Source of the DNA: Halorhabdus amylolytica
GTDB lineage: Archaea; Halobacteriota; Halobacteria; Halobacteriales; Haloarculaceae
Assembly: GCF_004944975.1 (NCBI RefSeq)
Contig: NZ_SPQG01000001.1
Span: 1 to 32,806, forward strand
Reading direction: 5' to 3'
DNA: 32,806 nucleotides
Below, piece after piece: positions 7,760 through 15,463 of the stretch. How positions within the stretch are numbered: the stretch's first letter is position 1; every line of letters starts with the position of its first letter. Made by a program: the position numbers and the translations under genes. The notes beneath the pieces were generated by a model, which searched no databases, was not told the DNA's origin, and saw only the letters and a program-made list of their open reading frames with translations.

Positions 7760-9277
7760 ATGGACGCAGGATTGATCATCCTCGACGGCTGGGGGCTCAA
7801 CGACGATGAAGGCGCACGCGATGCCGTGAAGGCTGCGGACACGCCAAACTTCGACGAATACTGGGAGACCGGCACACACGACCGGCTTGATGTTTCAGGC
7901 CGGCGCGTCGGCCTTCCGGAGGGTCAGATGGGCAACAGCGAGGTCGGGCACCTCAACATCGGGGCCGGCCGCGTCGTCAAACAGGACACTACCCGGATAA
8001 CCGACGACATCGAGGACGGTTCGTTCTTCGAGAACGAGAACTTGCTGGGGGCGATGGAGTACGCCAAAGACAACGACGGGCAGGTCCACTTCATGGGTCT
8101 GGTCAGCGATGGCGGAGTTCACTCCCGGCAGACCCACCTCCACGCGCTGATCGAGATGGCCGCCGACAATGGCGTCCAAGCGGTCACCCACGCCTTCATG
8201 GACGGCCGCGATACCTCGCCGACCGGTGGCGCCGACTACCTCCGAGAGCTTCAGGAAGTCATCGAAGAGAACGGTACCGGCGAGGTCGCGACCGTCACGG
8301 GCCGATATCACGCCATGGACCGCGACCAGAACTGGGAGCGCACGAAGAAGGCCTACGACGCCATCGTCCACCGCGAGGCCGAGTTCTCGGCGCCCGACCC
8401 GGTGACGGCCGCCGAAGAGTCCTACGATCGGGACACGACCGACGAGTTCATCGAGCCGACGCTGATCGAGGGTGGCCCGGCCCTCGAAGAGGGCGACGCC
8501 GTCATCTTCTTCAACTTCCGATCGGATCGAGCCCGCCAGCTCACCCGGATGCTCAACTCGATCGATCCGGACTGGGACTTCGACACCTCGCCGCCGGAGA
8601 CTCACTACGTGACGATGACCCAGTACGACGAGACGTTCGATCTTCCCGTTGCCTATCCGCCGAACCAGCCCAAAAACACGCTGGGCGAGGTCGTCTCCGA
8701 GGCCGGCGGCACGCAGTTGCGTCTCGCAGAATCAGAAAAATATCCCCACGTGACGTACTTCCTCAACGGCGGCCGCGAGGTCAAGTTCGATGGCGAACTC
8801 CGTGAGATCGTCGAGAGTCCGGACGTACCGACCTACGACGAACAGCCAGAGATGAGTGCCGAAGGAGTGACCGACACTGCCATCCAGTACATCGAGAGCG
8901 ACGATCCCGACCTGATGGTGCTCAACTACGCCAACCCCGACATGGTCGGCCACACCGGGGACTTCGATGCAGCCGTCGAAGCCGTCGAAGCCGTCGATGA
9001 ACAGCTCGGCCGGTTGGTCGATGCGGTGCAGGCGGCCGGCGCTGACCTTCTCATCACCGCCGACCACGGTAACGCCGACGACCTCGGTACGGTCGACGAT
9101 CCCCACACGGCCCACACGCTCAACGACGTCCCGATCGTCTACCTCACCAGCGATGGGGACGACGGCGGTCGCACCGTCCGCTCCGGTGGCTCGCTGTGTG
9201 ACATCGCGCCGACGCTGCTGGAACTGCTCGACGTCGAGCAGCCCGAAGAGATGACCGGCGAGTCGCTGCTGGAATAG
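7760..9277 (+). CDS. gpmI: 2,3-bisphosphoglycerate-independent phosphoglycerate mutase
   Basis: Interconverts 3-phosphoglycerate and 2-phosphoglycerate in glycolysis and gluconeogenesis. The 505-residue length fits the bacterial-type enzyme, which has a phosphatase domain with an inserted transferase domain. The N-terminus LIILDGWGLNDD carries the first metal-binding aspartate. GQMGNSEVGHLNIGAGR carries the catalytic serine. VTHAFMDGRDTSP and GRYHAMDRDQNW mark the phosphotransferase domain, and NYANPDMVGHTGD and ITADHGNADD supply the remaining metal ligands. The start is ATG at 7760. An AT-rich box (GGTATTAG, about 7730-7737) sits near -27. It is single, divergent from nurA. Confidence 0.97.
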   Translation: MDAGLIILDGWGLNDDEGARDAVKAADTPNFDEYWETGTHDRLDVSGRRVGLPEGQMGNSEVGHLNIGAGRVVKQDTTRITDDIEDGSFFENENLLGAMEYAKDNDGQVHFMGLVSDGGVHSRQTHLHALIEMAADNGVQAVTHAFMDGRDTSPTGGADYLRELQEVIEENGTGEVATVTGRYHAMDRDQNWERTKKAYDAIVHREAEFSAPDPVTAAEESYDRDTTDEFIEPTLIEGGPALEEGDAVIFFNFRSDRARQLTRMLNSIDPDWDFDTSPPETHYVTMTQYDETFDLPVAYPPNQPKNTLGEVVSEAGGTQLRLAESEKYPHVTYFLNGGREVKFDGELREIVESPDVPTYDEQPEMSAEGVTDTAIQYIESDDPDLMVLNYANPDMVGHTGDFDAAVEAVEAVDEQLGRLVDAVQAAGADLLITADHGNADDLGTVDDPHTAHTLNDVPIVYLTSDGDDGGRTVRSGGSLCDIAPTLLELLDVEQPEEMTGESLLE

Positions 9278-9360
9278 GTCCCTTTCGTTTCTCTCGCTAT
9301 TGTGACGTGAGGTATTCAGTCGAGCAGACCTACGTGGACTGTCGCACCGGGCTTGCGCGA

Positions 9361-9396
9361 TTGACACCCGCCCTGAAGGGCAGGATTCTCTCGCTG
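9361..9396 (+). mobile_element. Orphan IS200/IS605-type terminal hairpin (remnant)
   Basis: Begins TTGACACCCGCCCTGAAGGG, with a stem GCCC/GGGC (9370-9381) around CTGAAG-type sequence, then an AGGATTCTCTC tail. It resembles a second site at 29445-29480 (TTGACATCCTCCCCGCGCTG). The two differ by compensating changes in the stem. From memory, this motif is typical of the end downstream of tnpB in haloarchaeal IS200/IS605 elements. No tnpA or tnpB lies nearby, so this is a remnant or an independently kept RNA element. Confidence 0.45.
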
Positions 9397-9607
9397 AATC
9401 AAGCTAGCCGGCGACGATTCGACTCGGGGAGGAGATTGTGGCCGTCTCGTCCACAGTCCAGTCCGGTCTCGGACACGAAGAGAGGGCGGTCCGGACAGAC
9501 GCGGATCGGGTCGAGCATCGTCGTGACTGTCCGGGATCGGTCCCCAAAACCGTCGTGAATGTACCCGATTGCGGTCGATTTCCGGACTCCGTCTGTCGAT
9601 GCCAGGA

Positions 9608-9616
9608 AGTTTATAG
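9608..9616 (+). promoter_or_regulatory. TATA box of htpX
   Basis: AGTTTATAG lies 27-35 bases before the ATG at 9643, matching a leaderless archaeal promoter and supporting that start. Confidence 0.6.
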
Positions 9617-9642
9617 GCGTTCAGCTTCGATGCACGGTTACC

Positions 9643-10476
9643 ATGAGACATCCAGGCCTGAAGCTCAGGATGGCCATCGTCGGGTCTATCCTGTTTGGAT
9701 TCTACGCGGTCGTGGCGCTGTTTGCCTACGCCGCTTTCGGCGGTGGGACGACGGTGCTTGCGTTGATCCTGCTGGGCAGCGTCCTCTTCGTCGGCGTCCA
9801 GTACAAGATCGGTAAGTGGGCGGCCTTGCGTAGCGTCGGCGCCGAGGACATGCCCGAGGACGATCCGCGATTCAGGGACATCCACCGGTCGATCGAGCGG
9901 ATGAGCCGAGAGATGGACATCGAGAAACCCCGCGTGATGGTCGCCGAGATGGGCGTGCCCAATGCCTTTGCAGTCGGTCGGAAGAAGGCCGGTGTCGTGG
10001 TCGTCTCCGCGGAACTCATCCACATGCTCGACCACGAGGAACTGGAGGGTGTCCTCGCCCACGAACTCGCCCACATCCGCAATCGCGACGTGGTGATGAT
10101 GGTCATCGGCCAGGGGATCGCTTCGATCGTCGCCATCGTCGCCCAGTTCGCCGTGCTGTTCGCCGGCGACAACGACTTCGGCGATTTCATCATGGCGATG
10201 GTCGTCGGCAACGTCGTCCAGTTCATCGTGATGATCTTCGTCATGGCCATCTCGCGGTACCGAGAGTACGTCGCCGACAGTGACGCCTCCGAAATCACGG
10301 GCGGCGAACCTCTTGCGCGGGCACTCGAGAAGATCAACTCCGCCGATCACGGCCGAAGCAAGATCGACGAACAGGCCAGCGCCCTCTGTATCAAAGGGGA
10401 AGAACGCAGCCTGCTGTCGAAGATATTCTCGACGCACCCGCCGACCGAGGAACGCATCCGGCGGCTCCGTGCCTGA
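9643..10476 (+). CDS. htpX: HtpX-like M48 family membrane metalloprotease
   Basis: A 277-residue zinc protease of the cytoplasmic membrane, involved in quality control of membrane proteins. Two hydrophobic segments near residues 10-55 precede the catalytic region. The HExxH motif is in LAHELAHIRNRD, and the third zinc ligand is the glutamate in YREYVADSDA, both standard for M48. Two more hydrophobic stretches lie between them (about residues 155-205). The C-terminus has STHPPTEERI, typical of HtpX. The ATG at 9643 (MRHPGLKLRM) is supported by the TATA box; an upstream ATG at 9559 in the same frame would precede that promoter. It appears monocistronic. Confidence 0.93.
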   Translation: MRHPGLKLRMAIVGSILFGFYAVVALFAYAAFGGGTTVLALILLGSVLFVGVQYKIGKWAALRSVGAEDMPEDDPRFRDIHRSIERMSREMDIEKPRVMVAEMGVPNAFAVGRKKAGVVVVSAELIHMLDHEELEGVLAHELAHIRNRDVVMMVIGQGIASIVAIVAQFAVLFAGDNDFGDFIMAMVVGNVVQFIVMIFVMAISRYREYVADSDASEITGGEPLARALEKINSADHGRSKIDEQASALCIKGEERSLLSKIFSTHPPTEERIRRLRA

Positions 10477-10512
10477 TTTTCGCGGTCGTCGGCTGTCTCG
10501 TCTTCGTGACGC

Positions 10513-10977
10513 TCACTCCAGTCGTACCGGGCCGCTATCCATTGGTTCGCCGTCTTCCAGCAGCCACGCGAACACTGGCACGTATGCGACCCAGGCGAGG
10601 AGATAGCCGACTCCGACGAGAACGCTCCGCGCGCCCAAGCCGCCGTAGATGGCGTCAACCACCCCGATCAGAACCACGACGACGGCGAGAAACGCGATCC
10701 CCGGGCGATCGAGCCAGTCGTAGGCGACCCCGAGCAGGGATCCGAGTACGTAACAGAAGGCGTACCGGGCGGTCGCGACCAGCGCGATGTTGCCCCAGAA
10801 GAGGACCCACACCGGCACGTCGAAGTCACTCTCGAGACCGGCGAGGAGGAGTCGCACCGCCCGATAGAACCCTTCCTGCTGGGTCAGCATGCCGACGACT
10901 GTGAGGACGACCGTCAGCGCCCCGACGACGCGGCCGGCGACGACCCCGACGCTGCCCGGATCCGTTCGTTCGACCAT
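10513..10977 (-). CDS. Small integral membrane protein, function unknown
   Basis: A 154-residue protein with about four hydrophobic segments (roughly residues 10-30, 55-80, 90-110 and 118-140) and short polar loops. I do not recognise a named family. The start is ATG at 10975-10977. It lies 30 bases downstream of the YbjQ-family gene on the same strand and may share its transcript. It ends 36 bases from the convergent htpX stop. Coding character is good: acidic loops, no frame breaks. Confidence 0.75.
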   Translation of the reverse strand: MVERTDPGSVGVVAGRVVGALTVVLTVVGMLTQQEGFYRAVRLLLAGLESDFDVPVWVLFWGNIALVATARYAFCYVLGSLLGVAYDWLDRPGIAFLAVVVVLIGVVDAIYGGLGARSVLVGVGYLLAWVAYVPVFAWLLEDGEPMDSGPVRLE

Positions 10978-11007
10978 CGCTACGGATCGTGCTGGTGGGT
11001 CTCTGCC

Positions 11008-11322
11008 CTACTCGAAGGTGACTGCAGTGCCGTAGGCGATGACCTCCGAACCGCCGTTGGCGATTTCGGAACTCTCTAAGCGAACGTTGACGACTGCGTC
11101 GGCTCCCATCGACCGGGCGTCCTCGGCCATGCGCTCCAGTGCCTCGTCGCGGGCGTCGGTCAACAACTCGGAGTAGGCCTTCAACTCGCCGCCGGTGATG
11201 TTCCGGATGCTCTGGGTGATGTCCCGCCCGACATTTCGGGCCTTGACGGTGTTGCCGCGTGCGATGCCGAGCGATTCGTCGATCTCTTCGCCAGGTACTG
11301 TCTCAGTGGTGACGAACTCCAT
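11008..11322 (-). CDS. YbjQ/UPF0145 family protein
   Basis: A 104-residue protein of the UPF0145 (YbjQ) family, sometimes called a heavy-metal-binding domain, which assembles as pentamers in known structures. Family features are the start MEFVTTETVPGEEI, the central GIARGNTVKARNVGRDI with the following GGELKAYSELL, and the C-terminal GADAVVNVRLESSEI and EVIAYGTAVTFE. The cellular role is not established. It probably forms a transcription unit with the downstream membrane-protein gene. The start is ATG at 11320-11322, with GTTTTAGTA about 23-31 bases upstream as promoter. Confidence 0.9.
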   Translation of the reverse strand: MEFVTTETVPGEEIDESLGIARGNTVKARNVGRDITQSIRNITGGELKAYSELLTDARDEALERMAEDARSMGADAVVNVRLESSEIANGGSEVIAYGTAVTFE

Positions 11323-11344
11323 ATCCCCGGATGTCGCGGGAGCC

Positions 11345-11353
11345 TACTAAAAC
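11345..11353 (-). promoter_or_regulatory. TATA-like box of the YbjQ-family gene
   Basis: The minus strand reads GTTTTAGTA, 23-31 bases upstream of the ATG, the spacing of a leaderless promoter. Confidence 0.45.
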
Positions 11354-11516
11354 TGTGACCTGGACTTCACGACGCGAAGCGCTTATCGACAGGAACAGCA
11401 CCGGGGCAGGCCGCCGGAACGTTCGATGAGGTCGTGGCGGTCGCTGCAATCTAGAATCAACAAAGCCTCTACACTATTCCAAAACTGGTTAATACATCAT
11501 CCATATTGGCTGTTAT

Positions 11517-11714
11517 ATGGTTTCAGTCCTTGCGGAAACGCGTCTTGGGTTATACTTCCAACTTTTGGGCTTGTCACTCTTTGTCGTTGCTATTGCCGAT
11601 TATATCGAGGTGATAGACATAATGTCGTTCCACATATTTGCAATTTTCATCGCACCGATAGGATGGATCCGATATCTGCTCGATAACAGACATAGTCAAA
11701 GACATTCTGAATAA
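11517..11714 (+). CDS. AT-rich orphan membrane microprotein
   Basis: A 65-residue protein starting MVSVLAETRLGLYFQLLG, with two predicted membrane segments (about residues 10-30 and 35-55), a short acidic turn (DYIEVIDIM) and a basic tail. No family is recognised. TTAATAC lies 28 bases before the ATG, the right place for a leaderless promoter, which favours this frame over the longer overlapping frame from 11426. The stretch 11440-11740 is clearly richer in A and T than its neighbours, suggesting recent acquisition or a decayed insert. A real gene is likely but not certain. Confidence 0.5.
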   Translation: MVSVLAETRLGLYFQLLGLSLFVVAIADYIEVIDIMSFHIFAIFIAPIGWIRYLLDNRHSQRHSE

Positions 11715-11746
11715 CTATATCTCACATGTATTTCACCGGACGCTCT

Positions 11747-12670
11747 TCAAAGGAACAACGCCGGGATCGTCTGCCGGAAGATGTTCAGCGAGATCACGAA
11801 CAGGAGCGCGACCACGAACCAGTTGAACCGCTGTTCGTCGATCTCCAGTCGCCGGAGGTACGTCCCGACGAACAACCCGACGAGCGTCACGACGGCGATG
11901 ACTGATCCGAGCCACAGTCGGTAGGGTGTCATGAGGTCGGTGAACAGCGCCATCTGGAGGATCCGGACGGTGAAGATCGCACCCAGCACCATCGAGAGGC
12001 CGCCGATGTATCGTTCCGTGTCTCGTTCGAAGGTGTGGAAGTAGGCGGGCAGCAGCGGCCCGAGGTTCGCCACAGCGAGCAAGAACCCCTCCAGCGCGCC
12101 AGCGACACTCATCGCGACGGGGTGGTGGGCTTTTTCGACGGTCACGAACCCCTGGCCGAGCTGGAAGAGCACGTATCCGAAGACAATCACGCCGATCAGG
12201 AACGGCACCAGCGGGCCGGTCTCGACCGCGTCGAGGACGGCCACACCGACGACCGCGCCGGCGATCGCCAGCGCGAGCAGGAGCCATTCCTCGCGGACGA
12301 ACTGCAGTCCGGTGTCAGTTTCGCCCACCTGGAACATGTTGAGCATCCACGGCGGGATCGCCAGGACGACCACCGCCAGCGTCGGATCGATCACCGATGC
12401 GAAAATGGGGGTCGCGATCAGCGCGTAGCCAAAGCCGATCATGCCCTTGATCGCGCCGGCGAGGATCGCGACACCGACGAACACCACCAAGATCCCCGCC
12501 GAGACGTCCGACTGAAGGCCGCTGGTTATCCCTTCGACGCCGGGGAAGAAGACGATCGATCCGGCGAACACCGACAGTGTTGCCAGGAGCATGGTAACCT
12601 CCCGGTACCGGAAGGACCGGAGGTGTTCGAGGAACGCTGCCGGATCGACGTGCGAATCGCCCGTAGCCAT
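11747..12670 (-). CDS. TauE/SafE (TSUP) family permease
   Basis: A 307-residue integral membrane protein with about eight hydrophobic segments in two halves. Each half begins with a TSUP-like motif: AGAIKGMIGFGYALIATPIF near residues 70-90 and AGALEGFLLAVANLGPLLPAYF near 185-210. Members carry sulfite, sulfoacetate, taurine-derived anions or other organosulfur compounds across the membrane, but the substrate cannot be told from sequence. A positively charged N-terminus of about 25 residues precedes the first segment. The start is ATG at 12668-12670. Neighbours give no hint of a sulfur pathway. Confidence 0.85.
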   Translation of the reverse strand: MATGDSHVDPAAFLEHLRSFRYREVTMLLATLSVFAGSIVFFPGVEGITSGLQSDVSAGILVVFVGVAILAGAIKGMIGFGYALIATPIFASVIDPTLAVVVLAIPPWMLNMFQVGETDTGLQFVREEWLLLALAIAGAVVGVAVLDAVETGPLVPFLIGVIVFGYVLFQLGQGFVTVEKAHHPVAMSVAGALEGFLLAVANLGPLLPAYFHTFERDTERYIGGLSMVLGAIFTVRILQMALFTDLMTPYRLWLGSVIAVVTLVGLFVGTYLRRLEIDEQRFNWFVVALLFVISLNIFRQTIPALFL

Positions 12671-12910
12671 CGGCTACCTTCAGACAGGGATTCTATCCGG
12701 TTGGGGGTTGAGACGACGGTAAGGGACGCATCGATATCGGTCGGCTCGAAACACCGAAAACTTCTGTGTACGGGCCGGGAACGAGCCGTCTCCGGTAAAG
12801 TCCTGTTGCCGCCACGTCACAGATACCGGCACGTCTGTCCGTCTTTTCGTTCTCTCTCAGTGATAGCGGATTCGGGGACATTTTGTCGCTGGCCGTCGAA
12901 TCTTGACGTA

Positions 12911-13114
12911 ATGACAGACGACGAGCCGAACGTTCCGATCGTTTGCGAGGAGTGTGAGACGACCGCCGAAGTCCCGTTGTCGGACCTTGCGGACCGACTC
13001 GAAGGACACAACGAGCGGATGCACGACGGGGAGGCGATCGCGGAGGTCGATCCCGATGTGGCCGATCAACTCGCGGACCTGATCGCCGACGAACTCGGCC
13101 TACTGGACGGCTAG
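12911..13114 (+). CDS. Mini C2H2-type zinc-finger protein
   Basis: A 67-residue acidic protein starting MTDDEPNVPIVCEECET. C12, C15, H33 and H38 make a CxxC-x17-HxxxxH zinc site with the leucine-rich spacer VPLSDLADRLEGHNERMH. The C-terminal third (DPDVADQLADLIADELGLL) is a likely amphipathic helix. Similar mini zinc fingers are common in haloarchaea and a few affect biofilm or stress traits; the role of this one is unknown. The start is ATG at 12911. The stop shares the bases CTAG (13111-13114) with the convergent nadC stop. Confidence 0.75.
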   Translation: MTDDEPNVPIVCEECETTAEVPLSDLADRLEGHNERMHDGEAIAEVDPDVADQLADLIADELGLLDG

Positions 13115-13950
13115 TCCGTCGCCGTTCCAGTCCGAAACGAAAGATCGAGCGCGTCGGCTGAGTGGGTGAGCGATCCCAGCGAGATGACGTCGACGCCAGT
13201 TGCCGCGTACTCGGGTACCGTTTCGACCGTGATCCCACCGCTGGCCTCCGTCAGCGCGTCGCCGGGGTCGTTTTCCACGAGCAGGTCGACCGCTCGCTCA
13301 CACTCGCCCGCACTCATGTTGTCCAGCAGGACGATGTCGGCTCCGGCGTCCGTGGCTCGGGGAGCGTCTTCCGGTTTCTCGACCTCGACCTCGATTTGCG
13401 TCGCGAAGGACGTCTTCTCGGCGACGTGCTCGACTGCGCCTTCAAGCCCCATCTCGGCGATGTGATTGTCCTTGACCATCGCCATGTGCGAGAGGTCGAG
13501 TCGGTGGGTGTCGCCGCCGCCTGCCACGACCGCACGCTTTTCGACCCCGCGCAACCCGGGGGTCGTCTTCCGGGTACTGGCAATCTCGACACTTTCGCAC
13601 ACCTCCCTCGCGGCGTCGACCGCCTCGTGGGTCTTCGTTGCAATGCCGGATGCATGAGCGGAGACGTTGACGGCCGGTCGCTCCCCGCGGAGAATGTCCC
13701 GCGTCGGTCCGGAGACGGAAAGCAGAACCTCACCCGGGTCGATCGCCGTCCCGTCCTCGACAGCTGTCTCGATCGGACAATCCAGATATTCGAAGACGGC
13801 CGTCGCGGCCTCGATTCCGGCCGCGATGCCTTCTTCTTTGGCGACGAGCTGGCCCTCGGTCGTGCCCGGGATGTGGTTCGTCACGTCGTGGTGGCCCAGA
13901 TCTTCGCAAAGCCAGACTTCGATCGTCGAATCGGGGATCACGGTTCTCAC
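13111..13950 (-). CDS. nadC: Nicotinate-nucleotide pyrophosphorylase (quinolinate phosphoribosyltransferase)
   Basis: Converts quinolinate and PRPP to nicotinate mononucleotide, the third step of de novo NAD synthesis. The 279-residue length is normal. Family features are LCEDLGHHDVTNHIPG at the N-terminus, GERPAVNVSAHASGIAT, the substrate-binding STRKTTPGLRGVEKRAV, HRLDLSHMAMVKDNH, and the barrel end ADIVLLDNMS with EASGGIT. The start is GTG at 13948-13950, overlapping the nadB stop by four bases (GTGA), so coupled translation is likely. It is last in the nadA-nadB-nadC operon. Confidence 0.96.
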   Translation of the reverse strand: MRTVIPDSTIEVWLCEDLGHHDVTNHIPGTTEGQLVAKEEGIAAGIEAATAVFEYLDCPIETAVEDGTAIDPGEVLLSVSGPTRDILRGERPAVNVSAHASGIATKTHEAVDAAREVCESVEIASTRKTTPGLRGVEKRAVVAGGGDTHRLDLSHMAMVKDNHIAEMGLEGAVEHVAEKTSFATQIEVEVEKPEDAPRATDAGADIVLLDNMSAGECERAVDLLVENDPGDALTEASGGITVETVPEYAATGVDVISLGSLTHSADALDLSFRTGTATD

Positions 13951-15461
13951 TCCGCGTGGAGACCGACGCTTTCCTCGGGTTCGACGAGGTTGTGCGTCCC
14001 GACGCTTTCGTCGTTCTCTGCCGCGGCCCGAGCGATCAACAGGGCGACGACGCTTGCGTTCCGGAGTTCGTATAGCGACCGGGACGTGCGCGTCCGGACG
14101 TAGGCGTCGACCTCGCCTTTGAGTCGCCGGAGAACACCGAGTGCACGATCCAATTCGTCTGGATCGCGGTCGATATCCACGTACTCGCCCATCACGCGGC
14201 GGAGTCGAGTGAACTTTTCGCGGGCGAAGGAGTCGGGCAACGCCGGATCGCGGTCGTTCAGGTCGGGGACGTCCATCGGCATGGGTTCACGCCCAGGTGC
14301 GTCCTCGCCGGCCCGCAGTCCCCAAACGAGTCCCTCCAGCAGACTGGTGCTGGCCAGGCGGTTGGCCCCGTGGACGCCGGTATGGGCACATTCGCCGACG
14401 GCGTAGAGCCCATCGAGGGAGGCTCGTCCGCGACCGTCGACGCTGATCCCGCCACAGAGGAAGTGCTGGGCCGGCGTGACGGGGATCCCCGATTCCCAGT
14501 CGATGCCACGCTGTTCGCACTGCTCGACGAGGTCGGGGAACTGGCCGGCGAAGTCGACTTCCGAGACGTCGAGGAATACCTCTCCGCTCAGATCGCGCTC
14601 CCGTTTGACCGCCCGTGCGACCACGTCTCGGGGGGCGAGTTCCGCGTCCTCGTCGTAGGCGGGCATGAACCGCTCGCCGTAGGCGTTCTGGAGGATCGCT
14701 CCCTCGCCGCGGACAGCCTCGCTGATCAACAGCGTCCCGCCTTCGTCGACGTACACCGTCGGATGGAACTGGACGAACTCCATGTCCGCAACGTCAGCGC
14801 CGGCGAGTGCCGCCATCGCGATCCCGTCGCCGGTCGACCCGCTCGGGTTCGTCGACTCGGGATAGAGATCGCCGACGCCGCCGGTCGCCAGCACCGTCGC
14901 GCCGGCGAAGATCGGTCGGACGTCACCGCCGGATTCGAGATACGCACCGCGAACTTCGCCCTCGTGAGTGATGAGGTCCAGTGCAGCAGTGTCGTCGAGG
15001 ACGTGAATGTCGGGGTGATCGTCGACGAAGGCCAGGAAGCGTTCGAGGACGTACGACCCAGTCGAGGCGTCGACGTGGAGGATCCGCTCCTCGTCGTGGG
15101 CGGCCTCGCGGCCGAAGTCGAAGTCGAAGTCGTCGTTCCCGTCCCCTGTGTCGAACGGTACCTCCAGTGTCTCGACGAGCACGTCCCGGACGGCGTCGTT
15201 CGCCTTTTCGACGAGGACGTCTACAGCCTCCGGGTCGGCAGTCCCAGCAGAAGCGTCGATAATGTCTTGTTTGAACTGTTCCGGATCGTCCCGTGAAATG
15301 GCGATGCCGCCCTGTGCCCACCACGTCGATGCGTCCTCGGGTCGACGGGCTTTCGTCGCCAGCGTCACCTCTGCGTCCGTTCGGGCGGACGCGAGTGCAG
15401 CGGCACAACCCGCAATGCCGCCGCCGACGATCAGCACCTCGGTTGATTCCTGTCCCGCCAT
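13947..15461 (-). CDS. nadB: L-aspartate oxidase
   Basis: FAD enzyme that oxidises L-aspartate to iminoaspartate, the first step of de novo NAD synthesis. The 504-residue sequence begins with the FAD dinucleotide fold EVLIVGGGIAGCAAALASA. It continues with STWWAQGGIAIS, GATVLATGGVGDLYPESTNP, MEFVQFHPTVY, and the capping-domain and C-terminal signature FLCGGISVDGRGRASLDGLYA with GECAHTGVHGANRLASTSLLE. The start is ATG at 15459-15461, two bases after the nadA stop. The product is passed to NadA, fitting the gene order. Confidence 0.96.
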   Translation of the reverse strand: MAGQESTEVLIVGGGIAGCAAALASARTDAEVTLATKARRPEDASTWWAQGGIAISRDDPEQFKQDIIDASAGTADPEAVDVLVEKANDAVRDVLVETLEVPFDTGDGNDDFDFDFGREAAHDEERILHVDASTGSYVLERFLAFVDDHPDIHVLDDTAALDLITHEGEVRGAYLESGGDVRPIFAGATVLATGGVGDLYPESTNPSGSTGDGIAMAALAGADVADMEFVQFHPTVYVDEGGTLLISEAVRGEGAILQNAYGERFMPAYDEDAELAPRDVVARAVKRERDLSGEVFLDVSEVDFAGQFPDLVEQCEQRGIDWESGIPVTPAQHFLCGGISVDGRGRASLDGLYAVGECAHTGVHGANRLASTSLLEGLVWGLRAGEDAPGREPMPMDVPDLNDRDPALPDSFAREKFTRLRRVMGEYVDIDRDPDELDRALGVLRRLKGEVDAYVRTRTSRSLYELRNASVVALLIARAAAENDESVGTHNLVEPEESVGLHAE

Positions 15462-15463
15462 GA

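Larger units (their letters stand above)
9278..9642. other. Gene-free interval with IS200/IS605-like end
   Basis: Between gpmI and htpX I see no convincing gene. The open frames here lack coding character and would overlap promoters. The interval holds the hairpin described at 9361-9396 and the htpX promoter at its right end. Confidence 0.6.

Noticed and set aside
9316-10437. 373-codon minus-strand frame opposite htpX
   Set aside because: HtpX on the plus strand has the HExxH site, a promoter and the right length; the reverse frame is His/Asp-rich noise.
11426-11686. 86-codon plus-strand frame overlapping the AT-rich membrane microprotein
   Set aside because: No promoter at the right distance and less coherent composition than the 65-codon frame from 11517.
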